Shown: positions 6,211-14,271 of the stretch, in pieces
Numbering within the stretch: the stretch's first letter is position 1
Layout of the letters: every line of letters begins with the position of its first letter
DNA from: Bacteroidetes bacterium GWF2_33_38
GTDB lineage: Bacteria > Bacteroidota > Bacteroidia > Bacteroidales > GWF2-33-38
Assembly (NCBI GenBank): GCA_001769505.1
Contig: MEOF01000005.1
Location: forward strand, 1 to 40,942
Reading direction: 5' to 3'
Length of the DNA: 40,942 bases
Notes under the pieces: generated by a model
The model's database searches: none
Told to the model about the DNA's origin: nothing
The model's input: the letters and a program-made list of their open reading frames with translations, nothing else
Made by a program: the position numbers and the translations under genes

Positions 6211-9081
6211 CTAAAACAACGACATTTGTTTTATTTCAGGATCGTCATCTTTGGATTTCTTTTTAATCGTTTTTTTAGGTTCAGAGTTAGTAATTTCAAG
6301 CTCAATTTCTTCTTCCTTTGGTTTTATTATTTCAAAAACAATTTCTTTAATCGGTTTTTCTTCCTGCAAATTAGATTCTAAAATGTTTTCTGTTTCAACT
6401 AGATTCTCCGACATCTCTTCTGAAAAACTCGCATTCGTATTTGTAATTACTTCTGATTCTTCTACAAACTCGACTTCTTCGGTTTCAACTTCCGATTCGA
6501 TAGTTGATTCTGGTTCATCAACTAAAATTGGCTCAATCCATCGAATGGATTTTGTCTCGAAGGTTGTGATTCGCTTACCTCTTGCTTTTACGCCTTTTGG
6601 GGCTATAAATTCAGCAACATCAATTATTTCATTTTCCCGACTTTCGTGTTTTCCTCCAAATACAACTTCCACTCTTGGAAATTTGTAATCACAAATATCA
6701 ATTAACTTTGAATTAGGATATTCCATGATAATAGAGGTTGGCTTTTCTGTTGGTTCAATCTCAAATCGTTTTAGATAATAAAATTGTTGCTCGGCATCGA
6801 AATGAATTGCTGAAAATACCTTTGTGGCATCGAATTTTTCAATTAACAACAAGTCTTCTTCAAAGTGATTCGATAAATCGAAATTTATTAATCGGTAATT
6901 TCCTGATTTGGTTATGATTAATATTTTGTCGTCGCCTAAAAATTCGCCTAAAAATTCGCCTCTTCCGTCTGTATTGAGTCGTAAAATTGTTTCATCAAAC
7001 CATATTTCAATTCCTCCCAATGTCGAAACTCCTTGTTCTTTCAATACGATTTTATGAACGTCGTTTTTAGATAAAATATTCCCAGCTGCTGCTCGTCCTT
7101 TGATAGCAATTTCGCTAAAATCTGATTCGAAAACTAATTTGCGAAGTTTTGGTTTTGGTTTCAAGAATGCTTTTATAATTTCGGCTTCCCCGTTTGGGTT
7201 TGCTGTAAAATACAATACTTTTGAGTTCTCGGTACCTTTGGTTAAATCGTATTCTTTGTCTCGGGTAACTCCTTTAACCGGAAAACGTTTAATCATTATA
7301 TTCCCATTTTTTCCGTCTCGATAAACGACGTTGTAGATTGTTCGGTCATCGTTTTTATCGAAAACATTGATATGAATTAAATCTTTTCCAAAGAATGATT
7401 TATCAGAAACTTTACTAACCATGTACTTACCATCGCGACGGAACACGATAACATCGTCGATGTTTGAACAAGTACATACAAATTCATCTTTTTTGAGCGA
7501 AGTTCCTACGAATCCCTCTTTATAGTCGGCGTATAATTTTTCATTGGCTACAACTACTTTTGCAGCTTCGATATTATCAAAGTTCCTGATTTCGCATTTG
7601 CGTTCTTTTCCTTCACCATATTTTTTCTTAATGTGTTTAAAATAATTTATGGTAAACGGGATGATGTTTTCTAAATGATTTTTAACTTCTTCAATTTCAG
7701 TTTCAAGGCTCAAAAGAGATTCTTCTGCCTTTTCGGAATTGAAACGAAGAATACGCTTCATTTTAATTTCGAGTAATTGCAAAATATCGTCGCGAGATAC
7801 TTCTCTTTTAAGTTGTAATTTGGCTTCTATTATGCAATTGCTGATAAAATCAACAGCCTCATCGGTTGTTGTTGATTCTTCATATTCTTTTTTCTTATAT
7901 ATTCTTTTTTCGATAAACCATTTCTCAAGCGATAAGCTATGCCAAGCTTCAAACAACTCTTCTACTTGGATTTGAAGTTCTAATCTTAAAAGTTCAACCG
8001 TATTATCGGTAGAAACTCTCAACATATGTTTTACGCCTAGAAACTTTGGTCTTTCATCTTCAATTACGCATGAGTTTGGCGAAAGAGAAATTTCACAATC
8101 GGTTAATGCGTACAAAGCATCTATGGTAATATCTGGCGAAACTCCGGGAGCAAGTTGAATTACAATCTCTACATTTTGAGCTGTATTATCATCAATTTTT
8201 TTGATTTTAATTTTACCCAAATCATTTGCTTTCACAATGGATTCAATAACCGTAGAGGTTGTTTTGCTGAATGGTATTTCGGTAATTACTAGGGTTTTAT
8301 TATCAATTTTATTGATTTTTGCACGAACACGTACTGCTCCGCCACGTAAACCATCGTTGTAACGAATTACATCGATATAACCACCCGTTTGAAAATCAGG
8401 AAACAATTCAAAATCTTCGTTTTGCAAATATGCAATCGAAGCATCGATAAGTTCAATGAAATTATGAGGCAAAATTTTAGAGGCTAAACCAACAGCAATA
8501 CCTTCAACTCCCATTGCTAATAAAAGTGGAAATTTTACAGGAAGCGTAATTGGTTCTTTATTTCGACCATCGTACGAAGGTTTCCATTTTGTGGTTTTTG
8601 GGTTAAAAACAACTTCTTGTGCAAATTTTGTCAACCGAGCTTCGATATATCGAGGAGCTGCTGCTCCATCTCCCGTAAGAATATTTCCCCAGTTTCCTTG
8701 ACAATCAATAAGCAAATCTTTTTGTCCCATTTGAACCAAGGCATCACCGATTGATGCATCGCCGTGTGGGTGAAATTGCATGGTGTGTCCGATAATATTT
8801 GCCACTTTGTTGTAACGACCATCGTCTAATCGTTGCATTGAGTGCAAAATACGACGCTGAACGGGTTTCAAACCATCGTTAATATGAGGAACTGCACGTT
8901 CGAGGATTACGTACGAAGCATAGTCCAAAAACCAACTTTGAAACATGCCCGAAATATGAGTTACATTGTAGCTTCTTGTGGTTGGATCGTACTTATATTC
9001 TTCGTCCACAACTTTGCGACTTTCTACAATTTCATCGTCGTTGATTTCTTCTTCGTTTATGTTTAAATCTTCGTCAACCAT
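6211..9081 (-). CDS. parC: DNA topoisomerase IV subunit A
   Basis: The breakage-reunion subunit of a type IIA topoisomerase, which decatenates and relaxes DNA with ParE. The catalytic Tyr145 lies in AAPRYIEARL. The quinolone-determining segment is HPHGDASIGDALV, where the usual Ser is Ala109 and the acidic position is Asp113. After the winged-helix and tower domains come weak beta-propeller-like segments. About 110 residues of highly acidic tail follow (many Glu, Val, Ser), then a basic patch and the final residues QMSLF. At 956 residues it is long for ParC, mainly because of this tail. Adjacency to parE (2 nt gap), not gyrB, and the Bacteroidota-type HPHGDASIGDA segment favour ParC over GyrA. 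Confidence 0.92.
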   Translation of the reverse strand: MVDEDLNINEEEINDDEIVESRKVVDEEYKYDPTTRSYNVTHISGMFQSWFLDYASYVILERAVPHINDGLKPVQRRILHSMQRLDDGRYNKVANIIGHTMQFHPHGDASIGDALVQMGQKDLLIDCQGNWGNILTGDGAAAPRYIEARLTKFAQEVVFNPKTTKWKPSYDGRNKEPITLPVKFPLLLAMGVEGIAVGLASKILPHNFIELIDASIAYLQNEDFELFPDFQTGGYIDVIRYNDGLRGGAVRVRAKINKIDNKTLVITEIPFSKTTSTVIESIVKANDLGKIKIKKIDDNTAQNVEIVIQLAPGVSPDITIDALYALTDCEISLSPNSCVIEDERPKFLGVKHMLRVSTDNTVELLRLELQIQVEELFEAWHSLSLEKWFIEKRIYKKKEYEESTTTDEAVDFISNCIIEAKLQLKREVSRDDILQLLEIKMKRILRFNSEKAEESLLSLETEIEEVKNHLENIIPFTINYFKHIKKKYGEGKERKCEIRNFDNIEAAKVVVANEKLYADYKEGFVGTSLKKDEFVCTCSNIDDVIVFRRDGKYMVSKVSDKSFFGKDLIHINVFDKNDDRTIYNVVYRDGKNGNIMIKRFPVKGVTRDKEYDLTKGTENSKVLYFTANPNGEAEIIKAFLKPKPKLRKLVFESDFSEIAIKGRAAAGNILSKNDVHKIVLKEQGVSTLGGIEIWFDETILRLNTDGRGEFLGEFLGDDKILIITKSGNYRLINFDLSNHFEEDLLLIEKFDATKVFSAIHFDAEQQFYYLKRFEIEPTEKPTSIIMEYPNSKLIDICDYKFPRVEVVFGGKHESRENEIIDVAEFIAPKGVKARGKRITTFETKSIRWIEPILVDEPESTIESEVETEEVEFVEESEVITNTNASFSEEMSENLVETENILESNLQEEKPIKEIVFEIIKPKEEEIELEITNSEPKKTIKKKSKDDDPEIKQMSLF

Positions 9082-9083
9082 TT

Positions 9084-10916
9084 CTAAACTGTCTCTTCTT
9101 CTAATTTGAGATTCTGTATAATAAAATCTTGTCGTTCGGGCGTATTTTTTCCCATATAAAACTCTAACATTTGCGAAACTGCGTCTTCTTTTTTCAGCAT
9201 AACTGGATCCAAACGAATATCTTTTCCGATAAAATGTACGAATTCATCAGGTGAAATTTCGCCTAATCCTTTGAATCGTGTAATTTCAGGATTTGTTCCG
9301 AGTTTTTTTAATGCGTTTATTCGTTCTTCTTCGCTGTAGCAATAAATAGTTTCTTTTTTATTTCGAACTCTGAAAAGTGGAGTTTGTAATATGTATAGAT
9401 GTCTTTCTTTGATTAAATCAGGAAAAAATTGTAGAAAAAATGTAATCAACAGAAGTCTGATGTGCATTCCGTCAACATCGGCATCGGTAGCAATTACTAT
9501 ATTATTGTATCGAAGATTATCAATTCCTTCTTCAATATTTAAAGCCGATTGCAAAAGGTTAAATTCTTCGTTTTCGTAAACTATTTTTTTTGATTTTCCA
9601 TAGCAATTTAAAGGTTTTCCTTTCAAACTGAAAACTGCTTGAGTATTCACATTACGTGATTTTGTGATTGACCCGCTTGCAGAATCTCCCTCAGTAATAA
9701 AAATGGTTGAGTCGAGTTTTAACTCGTGGTTCGAATTCCAATGAACTCGACAGTCTCGTAATTTTTTATTGTGAAGGCTAACTTTTTTAGCTGCATCGCG
9801 AGATTTTTTTTGAATGCTTGAAATTTCTTTTCGTTCTTTTTCGGCTTCTTGAATTTTTTGTAAAAGAATATTTGCTGTTTCAGAATTTTTGTGCAAATAA
9901 TTATCCAAATTGGTTTTTACGAAATCGACAATAAAATTTCGAACCGATGGTCCGTTTGGTCCTATATCTTTTGACCCAAGCTTGGTTTTGGTTTGCGATT
10001 CAAAAACAGGTTCTTCTACCTTTATGCTAATGGCCGCAACAATTGATGTACGAATATCAGAAGCATCGAAATCTTTTTTGTAAAATTCTCGTACAGTTTT
10101 AACAACCGCTTCGCGAAAAGCCAACAGATGAGTTCCGCCTTGAGTTGTATGCTGTCCGTTTACAAACGAATAATATTCTTCTCCGTATTGACGTCCGTGA
10201 GTGAAGGCTATCTCAATGTCTTCGCCTCTTAAGTGAATCAACGGATAGATTCCTTCTGAACTCATGTTTTCGTTCAACAGGTCGAGTAATCCGTTTTTTG
10301 AAACAAATTTTTGACCATTGAGTGAAATTACTAAGCCAGGATTAAGGAATGCATAGTTTTTCAACATCGACTCGATGTATTCGAAAATAAAATGATAATT
10401 TCCGAATATTTCTTCGTCGGGTGTAAACGAAATTTGAACTCCGTTTTGCTCTTCGGCTTTTCCTAGTTCGTGGTTTTTAATCAAATGACCTTTCGAAAAT
10501 TCAACGATTTTTACTTCGCCTTCGCGGAACGATTTTATGGTAAATCCTGTTGATAATGCATTAACTGCTTTGATACCGACACCATTTAATCCAACTGATT
10601 TTTTGAAAACTTTTGAGTCGTATTTTGCTCCGGTATTCATTTTAGAAACTACTTCGACAAGTTTTCCTAGTGGAATTCCACGACCATAGTCGCGAATGTT
10701 CACAAAATGTTCGTTGATATTTATTTCAATGGCTTTTCCAAAGCCCATCATATACTCATCGATTGAATTGTCGATAGCTTCTTTTATAAGAACGTAAATT
10801 CCGTCGTCGCGAGACGAACCATCGCCAAGCTTGCCAATGTACATTCCAGGACGCTTTCTTATGTGTTCTTCCCAGTTTAATGTACGGATACTATCTTCGG
10901 TATATTGTTCAATCAT
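9084..10916 (-). CDS. parE: DNA topoisomerase IV subunit B
   Basis: The ATPase subunit that pairs with the adjacent ParC. The GHKL ATP-binding domain shows EAIDNSIDE (Mg-binding Asn), RDYGRGIP and the glycine-rich loop [20 protein letters not shown] lies in the transducer domain. The TOPRIM domain has ITEGDSASG (catalytic Glu) and [10 protein letters not shown] (metal-binding Asp pair), with PLFRVR and RFKGLGE after it. The length of 610 residues is normal for ParE and short of the larger GyrB forms. The start [13 protein letters not shown] agrees with the family. It is the first gene of the minus-strand parE-parC-aroK run, and its promoter must lie in the 131-base gap shared with the divergent restriction gene. 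A weak minus-strand TAAATTCG hexamer-like element sits at 10937-10944. Confidence 0.93.
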   Translation of the reverse strand: MIEQYTEDSIRTLNWEEHIRKRPGMYIGKLGDGSSRDDGIYVLIKEAIDNSIDEYMMGFGKAIEININEHFVNIRDYGRGIPLGKLVEVVSKMNTGAKYDSKVFKKSVGLNGVGIKAVNALSTGFTIKSFREGEVKIVEFSKGHLIKNHELGKAEEQNGVQISFTPDEEIFGNYHFIFEYIESMLKNYAFLNPGLVISLNGQKFVSKNGLLDLLNENMSSEGIYPLIHLRGEDIEIAFTHGRQYGEEYYSFVNGQHTTQGGTHLLAFREAVVKTVREFYKKDFDASDIRTSIVAAISIKVEEPVFESQTKTKLGSKDIGPNGPSVRNFIVDFVKTNLDNYLHKNSETANILLQKIQEAEKERKEISSIQKKSRDAAKKVSLHNKKLRDCRVHWNSNHELKLDSTIFITEGDSASGSITKSRNVNTQAVFSLKGKPLNCYGKSKKIVYENEEFNLLQSALNIEEGIDNLRYNNIVIATDADVDGMHIRLLLITFFLQFFPDLIKERHLYILQTPLFRVRNKKETIYCYSEEERINALKKLGTNPEITRFKGLGEISPDEFVHFIGKDIRLDPVMLKKEDAVSQMLEFYMGKNTPERQDFIIQNLKLEEETV

Positions 10917-11035
10917 TTTTTACGGAAAATTTTGCACGAATTTAGCAAAAACACTGCATTTTAAAGAAAATGTTTATGAACAATTATTAACAGGTTTTGA
11001 GAAGAAAAAAATTTCAAAAACTGTATTTGTTTTAG

Positions 11036-11043
11036 TAATTTTG
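11036..11043 (+). promoter_or_regulatory. Candidate -7 promoter element for the restriction-modification genes
   Basis: TAATTTTG matches the Bacteroidota -7 consensus TAnnTTTG and ends only 4 nt before the ATG at 11048. No good TTTG -33 element is seen at the standard distance. If it is used, the transcript would begin at or very near the start codon. Confidence 0.35.
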
Positions 11044-11047
11044 TAAA

Positions 11048-11893
11048 ATGACAAACATCTTAAAAGCAATAAAAAACATTGTTGAAAATCCTATTATTCA
11101 AGTTCGGGATTTTTATTCGGGACGAAATAGAGCAAATTCTGTTGGCGAAGCATTAGAAAATTATGTAAAAGATGTTTTTGCAAATAGTTTTAATGAACAA
11201 GAAGCTGAAAGAAATTTAAAATTTAATGAAGCTTTTAGTTATTTAGGAAATCAAAATAATCCACCGGATATTATTTTGAGAAATGGAGATGCAATCGAAA
11301 CAAAAAAAGTTCAAAGTTTAACAAGTGCTTTGGCTTTAAATAGTTCATATCCAAAATCTAAACTATATGTAGAAAGTCCAATGCTAACGCAAGCTTGTAA
11401 AAAATGTGAAACTTGGTCTGAAAAGGATATTATTTATGTTGTTGGTTGTACAAACGACAGTGATATAAAATATTTATGGTTTGTTTATGGCGATTGTTTT
11501 GTTGCCGACAAAGAAATTTATGAACGAATTAAAAATACCATTTCAATAGGAATAAATAGTATCCCAAATGTTGAATTTACCGAAACAAACGAACTTGGAA
11601 AAGTTAAAAGAGTTGATCCATTAGGAATAACAGACCTTCGTGTGCGAGGAATGTGGCACATTGAAAATCCGCATAAAATATTTTCATATTTGAATGTTGC
11701 CGATAATTCTGCAAAATTTCAAGTTATTTGTTTAATGAAAACCGAAAAGTTCAATTCTTTTTCAGATGAAGACAAAAATTCACTTTTAAATTTGAAAGTC
11801 GATAATTACAAAATCGCTGACACAAAAATTAAAAATCCAAATAATCCAGCTCAATTAATTGACGCCAAATTAATAACTTTCAAAGTGTTGTAA
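11048..11893 (+). CDS. Type II restriction endonuclease, NgoPII family (predicted GGCC)
   Basis: A 281-residue restriction enzyme. The sequence follows the NgoPII family as I remember it throughout, including the N-terminal SGRNRAN block, the FSYLGNQNNPPD block, ALALNSSYPKSKL, KDIIYVVG and the late LRVRGMWHIENPH block. The PD-(D/E)xK active site fits Asp74 in NPPDIILRNGD and Glu84-x-Lys86 in AIETKK. NgoPII cuts GGCC, so that target is inferred. The ATG at 11048 matches the family N-terminus. The methyltransferase starts 2 nt after its stop codon, so the pair forms one transcript in the order restriction gene then methylase. Base composition is like the neighbouring genes. Confidence 0.92.
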   Translation: MTNILKAIKNIVENPIIQVRDFYSGRNRANSVGEALENYVKDVFANSFNEQEAERNLKFNEAFSYLGNQNNPPDIILRNGDAIETKKVQSLTSALALNSSYPKSKLYVESPMLTQACKKCETWSEKDIIYVVGCTNDSDIKYLWFVYGDCFVADKEIYERIKNTISIGINSIPNVEFTETNELGKVKRVDPLGITDLRVRGMWHIENPHKIFSYLNVADNSAKFQVICLMKTEKFNSFSDEDKNSLLNLKVDNYKIADTKIKNPNNPAQLIDAKLITFKVL

Positions 11894-11895
11894 TT

Positions 11896-12957
11896 ATGAA
11901 AATTGTATCATTTTTTGCAGGAGCTGGAGGTTTAGATTTGGGCTTTACTCAAGCTGGTTTTAATTGTGTTTGGGCAAATGAATATGACAAAGAAATTTGG
12001 GAAACTTATGAAAAAAATCACCCAAAAACAATTTTAGACAAGCGAAGTTTAACAGATATTAAATCAGAAGAAGTTCCCGATTGTGATGGAATTATTGGCG
12101 GTCCACCTTGCCAAAGTTGGAGCGAAGCTGGTGCTTTGCGAGGAATAAAAGATAAAAGAGGACAATTATTTTTTGAATTTATTCGAATTTTAGAAGAGAA
12201 AAAACCGAAATTTTTTCTTGCCGAAAATGTTTCAGGAATGTTGTTGCCAGTTCATAAACAAGCTTTAGAAAACATTAAAGAAATGTTTAAAGATTGTGGT
12301 TATACATTGTCATTTCAATTACTTAATGCTTCCGATTTTGGTGTTCCTCAAGATAGAAAAAGAGTTTTTTTTATTGGTTATCGCAACGATTTAGGAATAG
12401 AATTTCAATTTCCAAAAGGAACAACAATTGAAAATAAAATCACATTAAAACAAGCAATTTTTGATTTAAAAGATACGGTTTTACCTGCAAAAGAAGGAAA
12501 TTTTACCCATGGAAATTTATGTAAAATACCAAATCACGAATATATGATTGGTGGATTTTCGTCAATGTATATGTCAAGAAACCGCGTGAGAACTTGGGAA
12601 GAAGTTTCGTTTACAATTCAAGCAGGAGGAAGACACGCACCAATTCATCCACAAGCTCCATTAATGAAATTTGTTGAACAAGATAAACGTGTTTTTGTTC
12701 CAGGAAAAGAAGATTTATACAGACGATTAAGTGTGCGAGAATGTGCAAGAATTCAAACTTTCCCTGATAATTTTATTTTTCATTACAAAAGTGTTGTTGC
12801 AGGGTATAAAATGATTGGAAATGCTGTTCCCGTAAGATTAGCAAAAGCAATTGCTCAAATTATAAAACAGGATTTAGAAAAAATCGAAAATAAATCAACT
12901 GAAAAATATTATAAAATCAGTTCTGAAACATTGCATCAAACAGTAGCAGAAATATAG
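11896..12957 (+). CDS. DNA (cytosine-5) methyltransferase, partner of the NgoPII-type enzyme
   Basis: This enzyme methylates cytosine in the site cut by the adjacent endonuclease, and so protects the host. Motif I is FFAGAGGLDLGF (AdoMet binding). Motif IV is GPPCQSWSEAGALRG with catalytic Cys72, motif VI is AENVSGM, and motif VIII is QDRKRVFFIGYR. The target-recognition region contains SMYMSRNRVRTWEEVSFTIQ, and motifs IX-X are RRLSVRECARIQTFP and MIGNAVPVRLA. The length of 353 residues is usual. The motif IV surroundings and the SRNRV...W segment resemble M.NgoPII/M.HaeIII-type GGCC methylases, so GGCC is predicted. All ten-motif landmarks are intact, which suggests an active enzyme. Confidence 0.94.
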   Translation: MKIVSFFAGAGGLDLGFTQAGFNCVWANEYDKEIWETYEKNHPKTILDKRSLTDIKSEEVPDCDGIIGGPPCQSWSEAGALRGIKDKRGQLFFEFIRILEEKKPKFFLAENVSGMLLPVHKQALENIKEMFKDCGYTLSFQLLNASDFGVPQDRKRVFFIGYRNDLGIEFQFPKGTTIENKITLKQAIFDLKDTVLPAKEGNFTHGNLCKIPNHEYMIGGFSSMYMSRNRVRTWEEVSFTIQAGGRHAPIHPQAPLMKFVEQDKRVFVPGKEDLYRRLSVRECARIQTFPDNFIFHYKSVVAGYKMIGNAVPVRLAKAIAQIIKQDLEKIENKSTEKYYKISSETLHQTVAEI

Positions 12958-12975
12958 ATTTTTTACTTTTCCGTC

Positions 12976-12996
12976 CTTGTTGCTGTTATCAACAAG
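12976..12996. repeat. Hairpin just downstream of the methyltransferase
   Basis: CTTGTTG (12976-12982) pairs with CAACAAG (12990-12996) around a 7-nt loop. It starts 18 nt after the methyltransferase stop codon. There is no U-tract after it, so it may be an mRNA 3' stabiliser or a dispersed palindrome and not a classical terminator. Confidence 0.5.
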
Positions 12997-13097
12997 CCTG
13001 CTACACAAATCTAATTAAAAATTTACAAAATCTTCAAGAAAAATATAATTTTCGCTCTCGTTGGAATCCATATTAATGAGAACATAAAACATTTTTC

Positions 13098-13131
13098 AAC
13101 TTTCCGAAAGTTCTAAACTTTTCGGAAAGTT
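13098..13131. repeat. 12-bp perfect inverted repeat between convergent genes
   Basis: AACTTTCCGAAA (13098-13109) pairs with TTTCGGAAAGTT (13120-13131) around a 10-nt loop. It lies in the 220-base gap between the restriction-modification pair and msrBA, whose 3' ends face each other. It could limit read-through in both directions, though T-tracts are weak. It also resembles TTTCCGAAAG palindromes common between Bacteroidota genes. Confidence 0.55.
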
Positions 13132-13135
13132 TGGG

Positions 13136-13154
13136 GATTATAAAGCTTATAATC
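13136..13154. terminator. Hairpin near the end of msrBA (possible terminator)
   Basis: GATTATAA (13136-13143) pairs with TTATAATC (13147-13154) around AGC. It is 24 nt beyond the msrBA stop codon on the minus strand and only 4 nt from the larger inverted repeat. The stem is AT-rich and has no U-run, so terminator function is a guess. Confidence 0.3.
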
Positions 13155-13177
13155 TCTGCTAATTACAAGGATTTAAT

Positions 13178-14095
13178 TTAAAACCTTTTCTTATAAATAT
13201 GACAATAGGGTTCGTCGCCTTTTTTGGTGTAATATTCCTGATGATATTCTTCGGCAGTCCAAAATATTTGTGCGGGAGTTAATTTAGTAACCACATCGTA
13301 TCCTTTTGCTTTTAAATTATTTATGAGTTTTTCAGCGGTTTGTTTCTGACTTTCGTTGGTGTAAAAAATCTCGCTACGATATTGTTCTCCAATATCAGGC
13401 CCTTGTCGATTTATTTGAGTTGGATCGTGAATTTCGAAAAATAATTTAGCAAGTTCTTCATAACTGATAATGCTTGGGTTAAACGTAATTTCGATGGCTT
13501 CGGCATGACCAGTATTTGTGTGGCAAACATCTTGGTAGCTTGGTTTTTCTTTTTTTCCTCCGGTATATCCTACATCGGTTTTGATGACTCCTTTGAGATT
13601 TTGAAAATGGTATTCGATTCCCCAAAAGCATCCTCCGGCAAAAATTGCTTTTTCAAGTTTTAACGAATCTGCCGAAACAAAATTCAACGAAATTGAATTA
13701 ACGCAATGCCGCATATTTTTGGGAGTGAAATTTTCACCTTCAAAAACGTGCCCTAAGTGTCCTCCACAAGTTGCACAAACAATTTCGACTCTTCTCCCAT
13801 CTTTGTCGGGAACTCGTTTTACGGCTCCTTCAATTTCATCATCGAAGCTTGGCCAACCACAATGCGAATCAAACTTATCGTTCGATTTATACAATTGTGC
13901 ATTGCATTGCTTGCATGTATAAATTCCATCTTCTTTATAATCAGTAAATTTACCGATAAATGGTTTTTCTGTGCCTTTGTTAATTATCACATTAATTTCT
14001 TCGGCATTAAGATTATTATAATTTTTGGCTTCCATATTTTCTTGTGAATTACAGTGTAAATTTAAAAATCCAAATATAAATATTAAATATTTCAT
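13178..14095 (-). CDS. msrBA: Exported peptide-methionine sulfoxide reductase, MsrB-MsrA fusion
   Basis: A bifunctional repair enzyme that reduces both epimers of methionine sulfoxide in proteins. The first residues form a short lipoprotein-like signal ending LNLHC (Cys15), so it is probably anchored in the envelope. The MsrB half (about 25-140) has two zinc CxxC pairs, CKQCNAQLY and CATCGGHLGH, and the catalytic Cys in RHCVNSISL. The MsrA half (about 148-305) has the catalytic GGCFWG motif, the GYTGG and EQYRSEIFY segments, and ends DEPYCHIYKKRF. The order B-A is the reverse of many fusions but occurs in Bacteroidota. It is a single-gene unit, divergent from the OmpA-family gene. Confidence 0.93.
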   Translation of the reverse strand: MKYLIFIFGFLNLHCNSQENMEAKNYNNLNAEEINVIINKGTEKPFIGKFTDYKEDGIYTCKQCNAQLYKSNDKFDSHCGWPSFDDEIEGAVKRVPDKDGRRVEIVCATCGGHLGHVFEGENFTPKNMRHCVNSISLNFVSADSLKLEKAIFAGGCFWGIEYHFQNLKGVIKTDVGYTGGKKEKPSYQDVCHTNTGHAEAIEITFNPSIISYEELAKLFFEIHDPTQINRQGPDIGEQYRSEIFYTNESQKQTAEKLINNLKAKGYDVVTKLTPAQIFWTAEEYHQEYYTKKGDEPYCHIYKKRF

Positions 14096-14271
14096 TATTA
14101 TATTAATTTAGACAAAATAAAAATAAAGATAGTAAATCAATTATTTATTATCAATTATTTTTGACAAAACGAATCGAATTTATTTTTTGTAGGTTTAAAA
14201 TATCAATAAAAATGAATGTTTCTGTAATTTTTATTATTTTTGGATTCATTATTCAAAACAAAGGAATTTAT

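Noticed and set aside
5806-6381. A 191-codon plus-strand frame opposite aroK and the end of parC
   Set aside because: It is antisense to two well-supported genes, its translation is rich in Phe, Ser and Ile as expected from the reverse of Lys/Glu-rich coding, and it shows no domain.
6211-10916. The type IIA topoisomerase pair as gyrA/gyrB
   Set aside because: The two genes are adjacent in the order B-A, the B subunit has the short ParE length, and the A subunit has the HPHGDASIGDA form seen in Bacteroidota ParC. ParE/ParC fits better.
11048-12957. A wider defence island around the restriction-modification pair
   Set aside because: Both flanks are housekeeping genes (parE, msrBA), and no other defence, toxin-antitoxin, integrase or transposase gene is present nearby.
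14161-14271. The TTG-started N-terminal extension of the OmpA-family protein
   Set aside because: It would put 37 residues in front of a clear signal peptide, while the ATG at 14272 has a purine-rich AAAGGA upstream.
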